Shown piece after piece: positions 13,309 through 29,408 of a stretch of 64,000 nt of DNA. The translations under genes were made by a program, and so were the position numbers. Position 1 is the stretch's first letter. Every line of letters starts with the position of its first letter. Source of the stretch: Rotaria sp. Silwood1 (Eukaryota; Rotifera; Eurotatoria; Philodinida; Philodinidae). The notes beneath the pieces are model-generated. The model saw only the letters and a program-made list of their open reading frames with translations. It was not told where the DNA came from and ran no database searches. Location: assembly GCA_905250075.1 (NCBI GenBank), contig CAJNOP010000001.1:6847634-6911633 (forward strand). The letters run 5' to 3'.

Positions 13309-15433
13309 AAGATTTAAAAGAAAAAAAAAATCTTATACATGCCTTTATCCTTGCTTCGCTTCATCTGTTTTTTTTTTGCTGATGGATAATATGTATTTTA
13401 TTCAATTAGTCAATGCTCGTACTGCTTTTTTGTGTTTTTTTGTTTTGTAATATTAAGAAAGAAAAAAAATAAATATTATTAGTATAAGTTTATTTTGTTT
13501 CAGTTTTATCGAAGATTCCTTTTGTTTATTTAATAAATCCAAAGAGACAAGGTAGAAGCATGAAAATATCCCCTTCATGTAGAATTCAGCTTAATAGATA
13601 AACCTGAATATCTAATTTGATGCTTTTTTTTTTAAGTTTGACAATATGAATAGTCTGTTTTTGGATTTCTTTTCTAGAAAAACTAATCTCATTTATTAAT
13701 AACTTATTAAAAAGCTTCATTAATAATCGTCCTTTTTTTTCCTATAAAATTCTTTCTTTATCCTCTTAAGTTACGAACTAAGAAGCAATCGAGTAATAGA
13801 AGTGCATTGAAGTCAACCGTTCTTGAGACATTCTCGGATGTAAGGAAGCTACTTAACATGGTTGAAAAAAATCATGATTTTCTTTTGCTTTTTATATTAC
13901 TTGCTTAGTTAGTTATGAAATAATTACGTTACTATACTTAGTTATATTTATGCTGTACATAGTTTTTTGATTATCAACTAAAATGAACATCACTTTATAC
14001 AAAAGAAAACCATTTTTATATAATTCTTGAAAAAAAAAAACATTATTTAATTAGAAAACAAAAAAATTTTTAGTAATTAATACTTGTTTTTATTATTATT
14101 GTAGATTATATTTATCAAAAACAAAAAAATATTAACTAATACGGTTATCAAAATAATGATAATTAGTATTGAACTGTGAAATTATTTTAAAGAAATTGCA
14201 AATTTTGAATTTATATATATACATTAATAGTATTATTTATCCATATGTTTTAAACGCAATAGTTTCAATCTTTTTTGATTTATATGTCTTCAAACAATTT
14301 TGAACGTTGAATAATTTTATTTTTTCTCAAAAAGTTTAAATGTTAAATGTTCATGGTATTTAAACATTACTATCAAATTAATACAAGTAAAATTTTTCGA
14401 GTATTTAATATTTAATAACAAAATTCTAACTTTCAAACACATGATATTTTCTGAAAATGTGAATAAGATTGAGTCATATGATATATCAATAATTCTTCAT
14501 TAAGTATATCAAAAGAAAATATCATAGATTGTTTTGTTCTTACAGTTAATATATTCAAAATCACGTAATAATAAAGACAATGATAAGAAATGATTGACTA
14601 GCTTAACACCTATTCATTTTGTAAAGGTTAGAATATTAAAAGCAATTTCTCTAGGAAATCTTTACTCTTTTACTTCTTTCACATAATCTATTGTTTTTTG
14701 AAAAACATTAATAAAACTCACATATTCTTTTTATTGTCGACATTTATAAAATGAATTTTTAGAAAAAAATTAATTTAATAAGTACACATACTATCGTAAC
14801 TTTTATTATTCATTCTGCAGTTCTATTAAATAATTTCAATACTGTTGAAATCCTTATTTTTATGAAAAACTTATATCTGAAGATAAATTACTAATCTGAT
14901 AATATTTTATTTTTTTCAATTGTTGCTTTAATTCGTCACAATCGAATGAATTTATTTTTAATCACAGCATGCTGTACATAATATAGTAATACATATACAT
15001 TATTTAATCGTATTGAAAAAAATAAACAAATGTTCTCTCACAGCGCAGGAACATTTTCTCCTGTTGCAGACGAAAATCAAAGCAATTAGCATGCCGACAG
15101 TGTGGGTGAGGGCTGAAATTTTGTCCGCAATTGAGAAGTAGCCCATTTTCTTTTGTCTATTTGTATTCAAAAAAAAAACAAACGATCATAAATGTTAACA
15201 ATATGCTGTCTTTATTTCAAATGATGTGTATTCATATAACGTTTCTTGATAGAATACTTTTTTCTTTCTTGTTATTGTTTCGGTTCATTGATTTACAAAT
15301 GTGTCCATGACATAACACCTTTGTTATATAAAATCTCATGCAGATAAATAGTAATGTTTTCGTTTCTAGATAGATAAAAAGAAATAAAAGAATCATATGA
15401 TAATTTATACGATATAAAGAAAAAAGCAACAAT
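13309..15433. other. Spacer between hyccin and Akt
   Basis: About 2.1 kb. It begins with the hyccin 3' UTR, which has AATAAA-type signals near 13468. The rest is very AT-rich, with no coding pattern on either strand. A slightly less AT-rich patch at about 15040-15130 could be promoter-proximal, but I cannot assign it. Confidence 0.45.
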
Positions 15434-19975
<4,542 letters not shown>

Positions 19976-20262
19976 AGAAAAAAAATATTCGTCTTAATTT
20001 GTCAGATTTTTTTTCTCTATTGTTCGTTTAGTCTTATGTCGTAACAAAGAATAAATTATAATCGAGTTATCTAATTCTGACTTTGTGTTTATTTGTTTAT
20101 TTGACTAATTATGAAATTGATTTATCTTCATTTGAAATGTTGAGTGTTGTTTTTATTTTCAAGAAGAATAATATCTCTATATATTTATAAATGCATATAT
20201 ATTTTTTTTTTAATTAATTATTACAATAAATTCTTTTGCCATTGAGTTTGATATCATATCGT

Positions 20263-20953
20263 TCATGAATATCGAATCATTTCAATAAATTCTGCAAAAT
20301 TAATTTTTCCACTTAAATCTCGATCAGCATGACGGATCATTTCTTGAGCATCAGCTTCGGATATATTTTCACCAATACTTTGCATGACACGTAAAAGATC
20401 TTTCATACTAGAAAGATTGCAAGGAGAAAAAAAAGAATTGTTTGTTCTATAAAGAAATATTTACGTAATAAAACCAGTGTTTGTTGGATCAAAAATGTTA
20501 AATGCTTCTTGTAATTCTTCAATATTATCATCTACATTTACTTTACATGCAATCAACGTTAGAAATTGAGTTACTGTTATTTGATCAGAATCTATTATTT
20601 AGAATCTAAATAAAATAACGATAAAAATAACTAGTCGATAAAAACTAACCATTAATATTATTTTGATCAAGTAAATGTTTTAATTCATCTTCTTCGATAA
20701 TAAATGATTGAAGATTTTCTCCGAACTGCTTAAAAATAGTTGGAAGATCTTTTGTACGTATTAATCCATCATTATCATCATCCACAGATGAAAATGCTTG
20801 ACGAATTTCTTTTAAAAAAGATAAATATTTTAATTTTTAATTTAATGAGAAATTATTCAAGTACCATAAAGTTCTTGTTCACTTAGTGTTACATTCTAAA
20901 TAATATATAGAATTTTATTGTATATAATAAAAAACACACGAATTATTCACCAT
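20263..20953 (-). CDS. Calmodulin-like four-EF-hand protein
   Basis: Small calcium-binding protein. Exons in transcription order: 20951-20953 (ATG only), 20865-20895, 20650-20808, 20465-20591, 20263-20407, giving about 154 residues. After the ATG the protein reads NVTLSEQELYEIRQAFSSV, aligning with the calmodulin N-terminus. EF1 (DDDNDGLIRTKD) is nearly canonical with Asp at position 12. EF2 (around DQNNINDSDQIT) carries an insertion and looks non-binding. EF3 (DPTNTGFITMKD) lacks the position-3 acid. EF4 (DRDLSGKINFAE) is canonical. It is therefore a divergent calmodulin/troponin-C-like paralogue, not calmodulin itself. The gene lies tail to tail with Akt, 287 bp apart. The initiator exon holding only the start codon is inferred and is the least certain join; an upstream in-frame start is possible. 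Confidence 0.75.
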
Positions 20954-21069
20954 ATCTAGTTTTATTTTACTTATGCTTGAAAATTGAAATATAAGATTCG
21001 ATTCGGTATAAAAAAATTCTTTTTATTTCAATTCAAATGAGAAGACAAAAAAAAGAACCGAAAGTATAA

Positions 21070-22837
21070 TTAATTTCTTATTCGATAAGATGGTGGAGGT
21101 GCACTGTCACTCAATTGTTTCTCTAGAAGAAGAAGAAAATGAAATGAAAACAAGAAAAGAAATTGCTTAAAATATAAATACCATTAAGTCGTAAGATAGA
21201 TTTGATCCAAAGGCCATTGATAAGATGATCAATTTTAGGACGACCTGAATTTGGATGTATCAAAACAGTTAGATTACCATGATACGTTGATATAAATGAA
21301 ATTGTTTGTGTGAATTGTTCAAGTGGTATATAGACACCCCATGAACCAATAGGATGTGGCCTAAATCAAATATCAAAATGTTGTATCAAAGCTATTCCAG
21401 ATCAACTAAATACTGAATAATTATCTAATAACTGATGATATCATAATAGAAAAATATTTATATAATTAATTTTTCATTTTAAATATACATATATATATAT
21501 ATATATACCATTTTTTACGAACAAATATTTAGAAAATGATTCGAAAAAAATCAGAATTCAATTTTGCTAATGCTCTGCATGGTTGCAAAATTATTCAGAT
21601 GATACTAAGTTGTGTAGTTGACAAGCCTAATGATGAGGGTGTGGAATAGTTCTTTCATAATATGAATTCTTTCTAATACACTCACGATATATATACGCCG
21701 AAAAATAAATTCAAGGATTTAGAAATAAGATAAATTCTAAAACAATAAATCTCAATAGTACTGTACCTTTAGCACTCGGAAGTCATAAGTCGCTCCCACT
21801 TCTTTATCTAATACTTCTCATATAATATTTGCTTGATGTGTTCGTTTTTAGAATCACTTTTACTCATAAAATTTATGTCGGACTAATAAATAACTAATAC
21901 TACAGGCAAGATAAGTTAGGAGCTGTGGATCAGCGTTGTTATGAACTCGAATCGTAGTCTGGAAGGACCTGCAGCTTCCTAACGATAACTATTTCAAAAC
22001 TACAGTCGACTCAAGTGTGTTGTTTGATTCAATATGAAATTGAATCTGATAAATAGTTAACTTACTCATGTATGAGTTATCTTTCCGAATAGTACAAAGT
22101 TCAAACGTTATTTCAATTGAACCATGGTGTTCTAAAGATTTACTTTTTTATCTATAGGACTTAGTGACACTTGAATAAACCTACGATTATCTGAAGCTCT
22201 AACAAAATTTGATTCTGACTCTTCAGAATCATTCATTAAATATATTTTTCGTGAAAAGTGATTTTTTTTTAAATGAAAACTAACCATATATGAGTGTGTT
22301 TTTGATTATAACATCAACAATTAATTTATAATTCTTCTGAAATTAGTTGACATGAAATAACTTTGAGAAACATTAGCAACAAAGTTGCTATTTCATCAAT
22401 AGGTTTAATATCTATATGACATATATATATATATATGTTATAAACATAATTGTTATAGATATAAAAAAATTTTTATCGTACCCAACGGGTGACATATTTA
22501 AATTCCAATGACAAATTCGAGGGCACCATGTTTCACAATGATCATTACAGTTGCTAACATTAAATTTAGCAAGAAATTGATTTCGTAATTGATTAGCTTC
22601 ATTTCGTTGTTTAGAATCGTTTTGTAAAAAATATACATGAATATGATACGAATAATATGTTATATTATCAAATTTTAAATCCTTCAAATAAGGTTTAATT
22701 CTAGAGTTGAAAACATCATCGATATCATTTTGTCGCATAAAATGACCAATTGCGATTGAATTAATAGTGAAACAAATAAATATTATCAATATAACATTAC
22801 CAACCATCTTTTGTATAAAAATCCACTGTTTATACAA
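21070..22837 (-). CDS. Secreted DOPA 4,5-dioxygenase family protein
   Basis: DOPA 4,5-dioxygenase-like fold; in characterised members it is an extradiol ring-cleaving enzyme acting on DOPA. Exons in transcription order: 22482-22837, 21182-21360, 21070-21122 (195 residues; an alternative Met at 22807 gives 185). The N-terminus is a hydrophobic signal sequence (VILIIFICFTINSIAIG). Core motifs are YHIHVYF with the expected metal-binding His, SPVGPHPIGSWGVYIPL across the first splice, and LTVLIHPNSGRPKIDHLINGLWIKS, matching the family's HP(N/H)TG...DH pattern. A short Pro-rich tail ends at TAA 21070. Extra Cys residues before the core (CNDHCETWCPRICHW) suggest disulfides in a secreted form. The family is mainly bacterial, fungal and plant, so horizontal origin is plausible. 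Introns and AT-rich codon use show it is domesticated. Substrate and activity are unknown. Confidence 0.72.
21485..21507. repeat. (AT)n microsatellite
   Basis: A short run of alternating A and T inside the 1.1 kb intron of the DOPA-dioxygenase-like gene. A similar shorter run is near 22417-22437. Confidence 0.85.
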
Positions 22838-23276
22838 GCAAAAGAATAGTTCTTCATTTATAGTGTATGCTTATAGATTAATATGAATAATAGACATACG
22901 TGATGATAGAGGGCTAAGATAATACTGACATCAGTAGAACAAAGTACAAACTCTTAAATGAAAAGTCGTTTCTACCAATTTATTCCTATATTAGGAAATT
23001 TTTCTTCGACATCTCTGCAGAACGTATATTAATATATGATGATAAATGCTTTACTTGTGATATTTATCGATAGAATATTGACTAGAACAAAGTTTTTTAA
23101 AATGATTTTATTTGAAGTCAACGAATGACAAACAGTATCTTTAGTTCAAAAAGAAAAGAAATATTGTGTAGAATACGCATAAAAAAAGAGATATCAACAA
23201 GTTTTTAAATATTCTCCTCAAGTCTCAGTAAGTTACATGAATATGAGTGAGCTAATAATTACTACAGTATCAAATA

Positions 23277-23576
23277 TCAAACATATGTTTGATTGAGTCG
23301 ATTGCCGATTAACGTACTATTCGTTGTTGATGAACCAGTATTTGCTGTCGTCAAACCACTTGAAAGTTTATCGATTTTTTTTGTTAATTTATCTTTATTA
23401 TTATAATTATTTTTAGTCAATGACTTAATTGAAACAAGCACTTGTTCATTTTCCGAATCTGATGTTGATATATCGAATTCAGTTGTTGCATGAAATAAAT
23501 TTTGAAATCTTTTTTCATCATGTTTATATCCTCCAACTTCTGTTTCTTGTTTTGTAGTTGACTTCGTACAACCCAT
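23277..23576 (-). CDS. Small hypothetical protein with MGC lipid-anchor motif
   Basis: Single-exon open frame of 99 residues. The N-terminus MGCTKSTTKQE fits dual acylation: Gly2 myristoylation with Ser at position 6, and Cys3 palmitoylation. The rest is hydrophilic and low in hydrophobic residues, with an acidic patch (FDISTSDSENEQ) and a Lys/Asn-rich stretch, so it is probably a disordered peripheral membrane protein. No family is recognised. It is divergent from the cyclin gene, with 673 bp between start codons. A further 3' exon cannot be excluded, but the frame closes at TAA/TGA 23277. It could be chance, though the textbook acylation signal argues otherwise. Confidence 0.5.
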   Translation of the reverse strand: MGCTKSTTKQETEVGGYKHDEKRFQNLFHATTEFDISTSDSENEQVLVSIKSLTKNNYNNKDKLTKKIDKLSSGLTTANTGSSTTNSTLIGNRLNQTYV

Positions 23577-24249
23577 ATGCCACCGTAGATATAACGAAAA
23601 ACAAAATTGTTTATGTATTTAACTAGATAACATGACATACGAGTCAACAGTAACTATATATGTAAAGATAAATCCTCAAGTAATAAAAAAATTCTTTGTA
23701 AAAATCTTATTTTCTTTTGAAACATATTTTATCACTCATAGGAGTTATAAAATCAGAAAAAGACGTCTTATCGTGTTTTTTTTCATATATCTATCAAAGT
23801 AGGAAAAAAAGGGTCTGATTCAAAATCAATAACAGTTCTTATATTTGTATTAAAAATGACAAATTCAAAGTTTTTATTTCTTACAAGATTCATATTAGAC
23901 AGTTTTTATAGAATGATATTCATAGTTTTCATTCTAATCATTTTTTTTTCTTTTTAAATTTGTTTCCTAAACAATAGTCCGTTATGTTCAAAGAGAAAGC
24001 TAATTGTCGCTACTGTCTTTATTTTCTCTTAGCCAATAGTTAAACATGTTTTCGAATCCTTTCTTCTTCAGTATTTGTCACGGCCACCATCGTTTCTCTC
24101 ATGATCAGTCTATTCATAATCGTCCGTTTAGTTAACTAATCGTGTTTCTGTGTATGTGTGTGAATGCGTATTTTATTCCATCTAATTTAATTTCTCAAAT
24201 TTTTAGACTTATTTAATAATCATATATTTAAGCTGCCTTCATCACCATC
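23577..24249. other. Divergent intergenic region
   Basis: 673 bp between the MGC small-protein gene and the cyclin B gene, presumably holding both promoters. An AG at 24206 after TTTTT (AAATTTTTAG), 43 nt before the cyclin ATG, could be a 5' UTR or spliced-leader acceptor. Nothing else was recognised. Confidence 0.4.
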
Positions 24250-26720
24250 ATGAGCCATTATTCAGCTTTTCTTCGTTCATATAATGGGAAACCTACAAAT
24301 TCAACTAATAATTCTGCATCATTAAATAATGAAAATGATGAAAATTCTACAATAAAAAATCTTATTTTTAAACATATATCAAAAGCACAACAAACTTCAA
24401 TAAATGCAAACGGTAAAAAAGGAACAATGCGTGGAATCCTTGGTGAAGTTGGTAACATGACATTGTCAAATAAACCACTAATTTCTAAATCAAAAATTAT
24501 TCAACAACAATATTCTGGAGGAGTAATTATTGAATCACAATCAAATAATAATACACTACCACCAGCACCGCCACCACTATCACTACCACCATCAACAACA
24601 AATATTATTGTTGCCAATGAAATAGAAGAGATTATTTTAGATGATAATTTTGAATCGTCAACAGACATACCAGTTGAATTTGATTGTGATAGTGGTGATC
24701 GAAATAATATAACGACTGTTTCAGAATTAGTTGTTGATATTTGCAAATATTGGAAAGAACTTGAACAACGTACACCTATTCGACAGAATTTTTTACTTCA
24801 TCGTCGTGAAGGTCAATCAAATTAATAGAGAATTCTGTTTAAATATCGTAGAATTTTATTTTATAGGCACAGCTTCACCTCAAAATCGAGCTGTACTTAT
24901 TGATTGGCTTTATCAAGTACACGATCGTTTTAAACTTCTTTCGGATACATTTCATATGACAATTCATCTTATTGATCGTTATTTACAAATAGTTGATGTG
25001 TCTAAACATGAATTACAACTTATTGGATCAACTGGTATGTTTAAAATAAAGAATTTCGATAAGCACAATGCTTTTTAAACAAATATTTTCATATTTGTTT
25101 TAGAAATAAATTTTCTAAAGCAAATCATCAAAGTTAAATTTAATTTTTGCCAGCACATTACAAAATATTTGACCATGATACATAGAGTATCTATTCATCA
25201 TATGAAATTTAGATATAGTCTTTGAAAAATTTTCATCAGTGAATTTACAAGAAAACCTCTTTAAGTAACTTCGAGCTTTTCCGCTGCAATTTTTCCTATA
25301 AATAAGATTCGGTGAAATTACAAAAAGCTAAATATAAGATAAGGATCCATGGGTCTTTCTTCTATATTCATCAGCATTTTACTAGATTTATTATATATAA
25401 CAAAAGACATATCGAAAACTTAAACTAGAATTTTGATCTGAAATTTTTTTTTTACATATTGATTTCGTTATTTTTATAGCAACCTAAATGCTACAATCAA
25501 AATGAATACTTCTTTCCAGAAATATTGAATGTTTAAAAAACACTGTCCTGATACCATATGTCATGAAAAATTGACTTTTCATCAACACTCAGAAAGACTA
25601 ATAGGTTCTTAGACTATTACACTATTTTTCAGTTTTACTAGGTTTTACTTAAGCGAAATATATCAGTGTAATAATTCTAAATTAGTTGAGACAATTTTTT
25701 CGTTAGTTATGAAATACATTGCTACTTCATACCGAAAATACTACACCATGTTCTGATTGATGAGCGAAGTTCTCTTTTTTTTTACTAGATTTTTCTTTCG
25801 TAAAAACCTAAAAATTTTAGTGTTAACTAATCAAAGTAGACCTTAGCTAAATAATTAATTGTAAAGATAGAGCATTTCATAATTGCGTGCTGTCAAATTT
25901 CGATTCATCACAGTTAAATTCATCATTTTGCCTATCTTTTATTTTCTACCATGCGATCATGTAATGTTTATCTTACATTATACAGTCAGTTGCAAAATTT
26001 TGTTAAATATAGCGGAAAACTAAATTAAAAGGTTAATAGGTCAAACTTCTAGTCAAGAACTATGATTTTATTGCTTCTATAAAAATCCAATCTATGAATT
26101 GAGACTAGATCTTAATATAATTTTTTGTTTTAGCCTTACTATTAGCATGTAAATATGAAGAAATGGCAATACCTGGTATGAATGATTTTGTTTATGTATC
26201 CGATAATGCTTATTCAAAAGATGATATGAAAGAAATGGAACGACGTATAATATCAACATTATCGTTTGATCTTGGCCGTCCGTTATCAATAAATTATCTT
26301 CGTCGTTATTCAAAAATAATTCAAGCAACTGATATAGAACATACATTAGGAAAATATCTTCTTGATTTAACATTTATTGATCATTCATTTTCACATATAC
26401 TTCCGTCGTATATATCAGCTTGTGCATCATTTTTCTCACGTTATTTGCTTGCATATAAACGTATACCATCATTAACATCAATATCATTATTAATTGAAAA
26501 TTTATGGCCAACAAAATTTATGTTTTATCATACAGGTTATACATACGAACAACTTTATCAAGGTATTGAACAATTAGGACAATTACTTATTGGACAAGAT
26601 ACAGCAAAATTAAAAAGTGTACAAAAAAAATTTTCTCAAAGTAATATGTTTTCAATAGCACAAAATAGTTGTTGTAAAAGTGCTTATGTTCAAATAGCAT
26701 TAACACATTTATTAAAATAA
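24250..26720 (+). CDS. B-type cyclin
   Basis: Mitotic cyclin, the regulatory partner of CDK1. Exons 24250-24811, 24867-25034 and 26134-26720 give about 438 residues. The N-terminal region is disordered and contains a clear destruction box, RGILGEVGN at residues 61-69 (RxxLxx[IV]xN), the APC/C degradation signal, followed by a Pro-rich stretch. The cyclin N-box starts near VVDICKYWKELEQ and has NRAVLIDWLYQVHDRFKLL with the MRAILIDWL-type core Arg, and then ALLLACKYEEMAIP. The MERRIISTLSFDLGRPLSINYLRRYSK segment leads into the C-terminal box, ending AYVQIALTHLLK. The second intron (25035-26133, 1.1 kb) is long and has no recognised content. B1/B2 versus B3 subtype is not certain; the SF-LGRPL wording and the classical D-box favour B1/B2. 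Confidence 0.9.
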
Positions 26721-27866
26721 TTCATTTTAATTTCACTATATATATATAAATCAAATAAGAGAATTGAACAATAATGGAAACAAGAAATAGTTATCAATCT
26801 TTTTTTATAATTAGATAAATATATAATAGGAAATATTTTCTTTCGCTTTATTTTCAATGTCAGATAAATGAAATTAGATAATCAAATCAATTGCTGGTAT
26901 ATAGTCAAATATCGCATTTTGTGGTGTTTTTTTTCTCGGTTTTTTTGTTCGCTATTATATTTCAATGTTATTGTTTATTATTATTTTTCTTCTGTTAGCT
27001 TTTTTTGTCTCTTGTATATGTACAATAAAAGATCAGATATGATGTACATTTTGGTACAATTATTTGATCATTTATGTTTATGTAAAAACAAAAAAAGCAA
27101 AGATTAACTTTGCCTTTAGAACTTACACTCTGTGAGTGTATTTTGTGTTCTTTTTTTTTTTTTTTACTTAGAAAAGATATGATGATCGACTATAGGAACT
27201 AAATGAAATTTTTGTGTGCGTGTGTTTGTGTGATGATATTAGGTCAAATTATTCTTGTGTAATCATCACAACTGTGTATGTCAGATATATATATGAATAA
27301 AAACAAATGAATAACTAATCAACTTGGTCTCTTTTTTTTTTGTTGTATTCCAATAGATTAGTATTGTTGAAAATACATGACCTGCATAGATTTTAATGAC
27401 GATAATGATTATTTTCTCTCTCACAATTATTTTTCCTTTCTATAATACACATAAATGAATCAGTATTATATTAGAACATATCTAGAATATGAACTTTTTA
27501 ACTTGAATTAGTAAAAAATTTCATCTATTGTCATCACTATTTCTCGTATAAATATTCTATTGTATTTATTTTTTGATCCTATTAAAAATACCTTTCATAC
27601 ATGAAATTAGAATATTATATAAAAGGAAATGATATATATAATTTGTCATCTAAATATAACAGATCGTTTATGAAACTTCATTCAATAGAAAACATGTATG
27701 CTTCTATATGATAGTATAACAACAATTCTATATTTGTCAAATCTGTTTTTCATACTTGTCAATCAAAGTAGCAAGAAATTAAACAATAGATTGCTTGTTT
27801 TCAGTAGAATGTTTTTTTATAACATTCAAACTACTATTCAAAGAATATTTATGCTTTGTAGATTAT

Positions 27867-28112
27867 CATAAGAAATTTTATCAATTGAAAAAATTTCAAT
27901 ACACGTGAAAGTATTGCTGAAACATTTATTGCACATAAAAGTGATAATCCAAAAATAGAAAAATTTGACCGAACAATTAATATTATTGAAAATATAATTA
28001 TGGACAAAAAAAAATTGTTCAATTCAACAACCATTTGTCAGGAAATATTCTTATGAATTTGATCGTGAATTTGATGAAAATAAATTAATTTATACTGATA
28101 TGAATAACTTGA
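27867..28112 (+). pseudogene. Possible decayed coding fragment
   Basis: The plus strand keeps a codon-like pattern. One frame reads FNTRESIAETFIAHKSDNPK, then further polar residues to about 28055, and a shifted frame continues EFDREFDENKLIYTDMN. Stops and frame changes interrupt it, and no flanking splice sites restore a frame. The composition resembles the neighbouring protein-coding exons more than the flanking spacer. No family was recognised; this may be chance. Confidence 0.22.
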
Positions 28113-28487
28113 ATTTAATTTTGATTGATTTGTGAAAAAGTTAGAATCTTGTCAAAATGGATTAGACGAAAACATTTTTCAATTTTTATTTACATTTACA
28201 CAATAGATACTTAATCATTGACAATTTATAAGATTAGATATGAATATATACTTACAATCAATTAATTTACAATGTATACTGGAAAACAATCCAATATCAT
28301 TACATAATCAAGTTAATAATCATAATAATGAAAATCTATCATCAAATCAACATCTCTTGATCTAATATTACTAAAACAAGAATGACTAACGAAGGAATAT
28401 CTTGAGATAATTAAAAGCTTTTGAGTTCATATATTGTCCAATAGTGAATGGCATATAGTTTAGAACAGACTCCGAAGGCTTTGCGCT

Positions 28488-28907
28488 AAAGTTAAGATTT
28501 TATCTGTATATTGACTTTTTTGTAAGTTTTCTCTGCATCGACTCAACTTTTTACTAAAACCCATTATCTAATTTTGACCTGAAAATTTTGTTCAGATGAA
28601 AGTCTCAGTAAGACTGACTTGTGCACGAAATTTCATACGTTTTTGATCGAGTGACTTTGAAATATGCAACTTCTAAAAGACTGCATGTTTTATATGGTAC
28701 CAATGGAAAACTGCTTGTAGCTTGAAAGATGCATATCTTGGACACACTTTATAAAAAACTTCTGAAATTTTGTACATAAGCTAATCTTACTGAGATCTAC
28801 ATCTAAGCGAAGTATTCAGGTAAAAACTGGATAGTAGACTTGTATCGAAATTGGGTTCGTACGGGGAAATACACTAAAAAGTGAATACCTTTATCAAATC
28901 TTAACAT
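28488..28907. repeat. Old inverted-repeat element
   Basis: Left-arm segments (GTTAAGATTT at 28491, then CTCAGTAAGA and CGAAATTTCA further in) recur as imperfect reverse complements in the right arm (AAATCTTAAC near 28896, TCTTACTGAG near 28788). I estimate roughly three-quarters identity by eye. It resembles a degraded foldback transposon; the ends are uncertain. Confidence 0.45.
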
Positions 28908-29370
28908 CAGTACGAACCTTTTGGAGCGTATTCTATTCTATTGATTCCTTACGACTACACACACTATGGGTTCAAAAGCGTTTAATCATCTCGGAACTTT
29001 TTCTCGTATATTACATGATTTTTATTTTATTATTATTTTTTATAATTTTTAAATAATATTAAATAACCAATATGTATAGAAATTACTTTACATCATGATA
29101 AATACTTATCATTCGATTCATTGACAAATATTGAAATAAAATATTTATTTTTTCTTTTGAATATTTCAATGTTTTCTTTCTTCTGTTGCTGTCATAATAG
29201 TTCACCTTAAATGATGACTAATAAAATGCGTACTTCTATAATAGATACGATTCAATGACGAATAGAATACAGAACACGTGTCTAACACATACCACATTTT
29301 AAATCAAACTACAATTAATTCATACATATATATATATATATGTGACTTAGTATATAGTTAATGTTATAAA

Positions 29371-29382
29371 TTCTTTTTTCAG
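29371..29382 (+). promoter_or_regulatory. Candidate 5' UTR or spliced-leader acceptor of the hydrolase
   Basis: TTCTTTTTTCAG ends 26 nt before the ATG at 29409. This is a strong acceptor with no matching coding exon upstream, so it is either a 5' UTR intron end or a trans-splice site. Confidence 0.4.
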
Positions 29383-29408
29383 ATAAAACGAACAGTAGAG
29401 TACTAATA

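Larger units (their letters stand above)
26721..29408. other. Spacer between cyclin B and the alpha/beta hydrolase
   Basis: 2.7 kb, AT-rich. It holds a possible decayed coding stretch around 27870-28110, an old inverted repeat at about 28488-28907, and a pyrimidine tract with AG at 29381-29382 just upstream of the hydrolase. No intact gene is seen. Confidence 0.45.
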
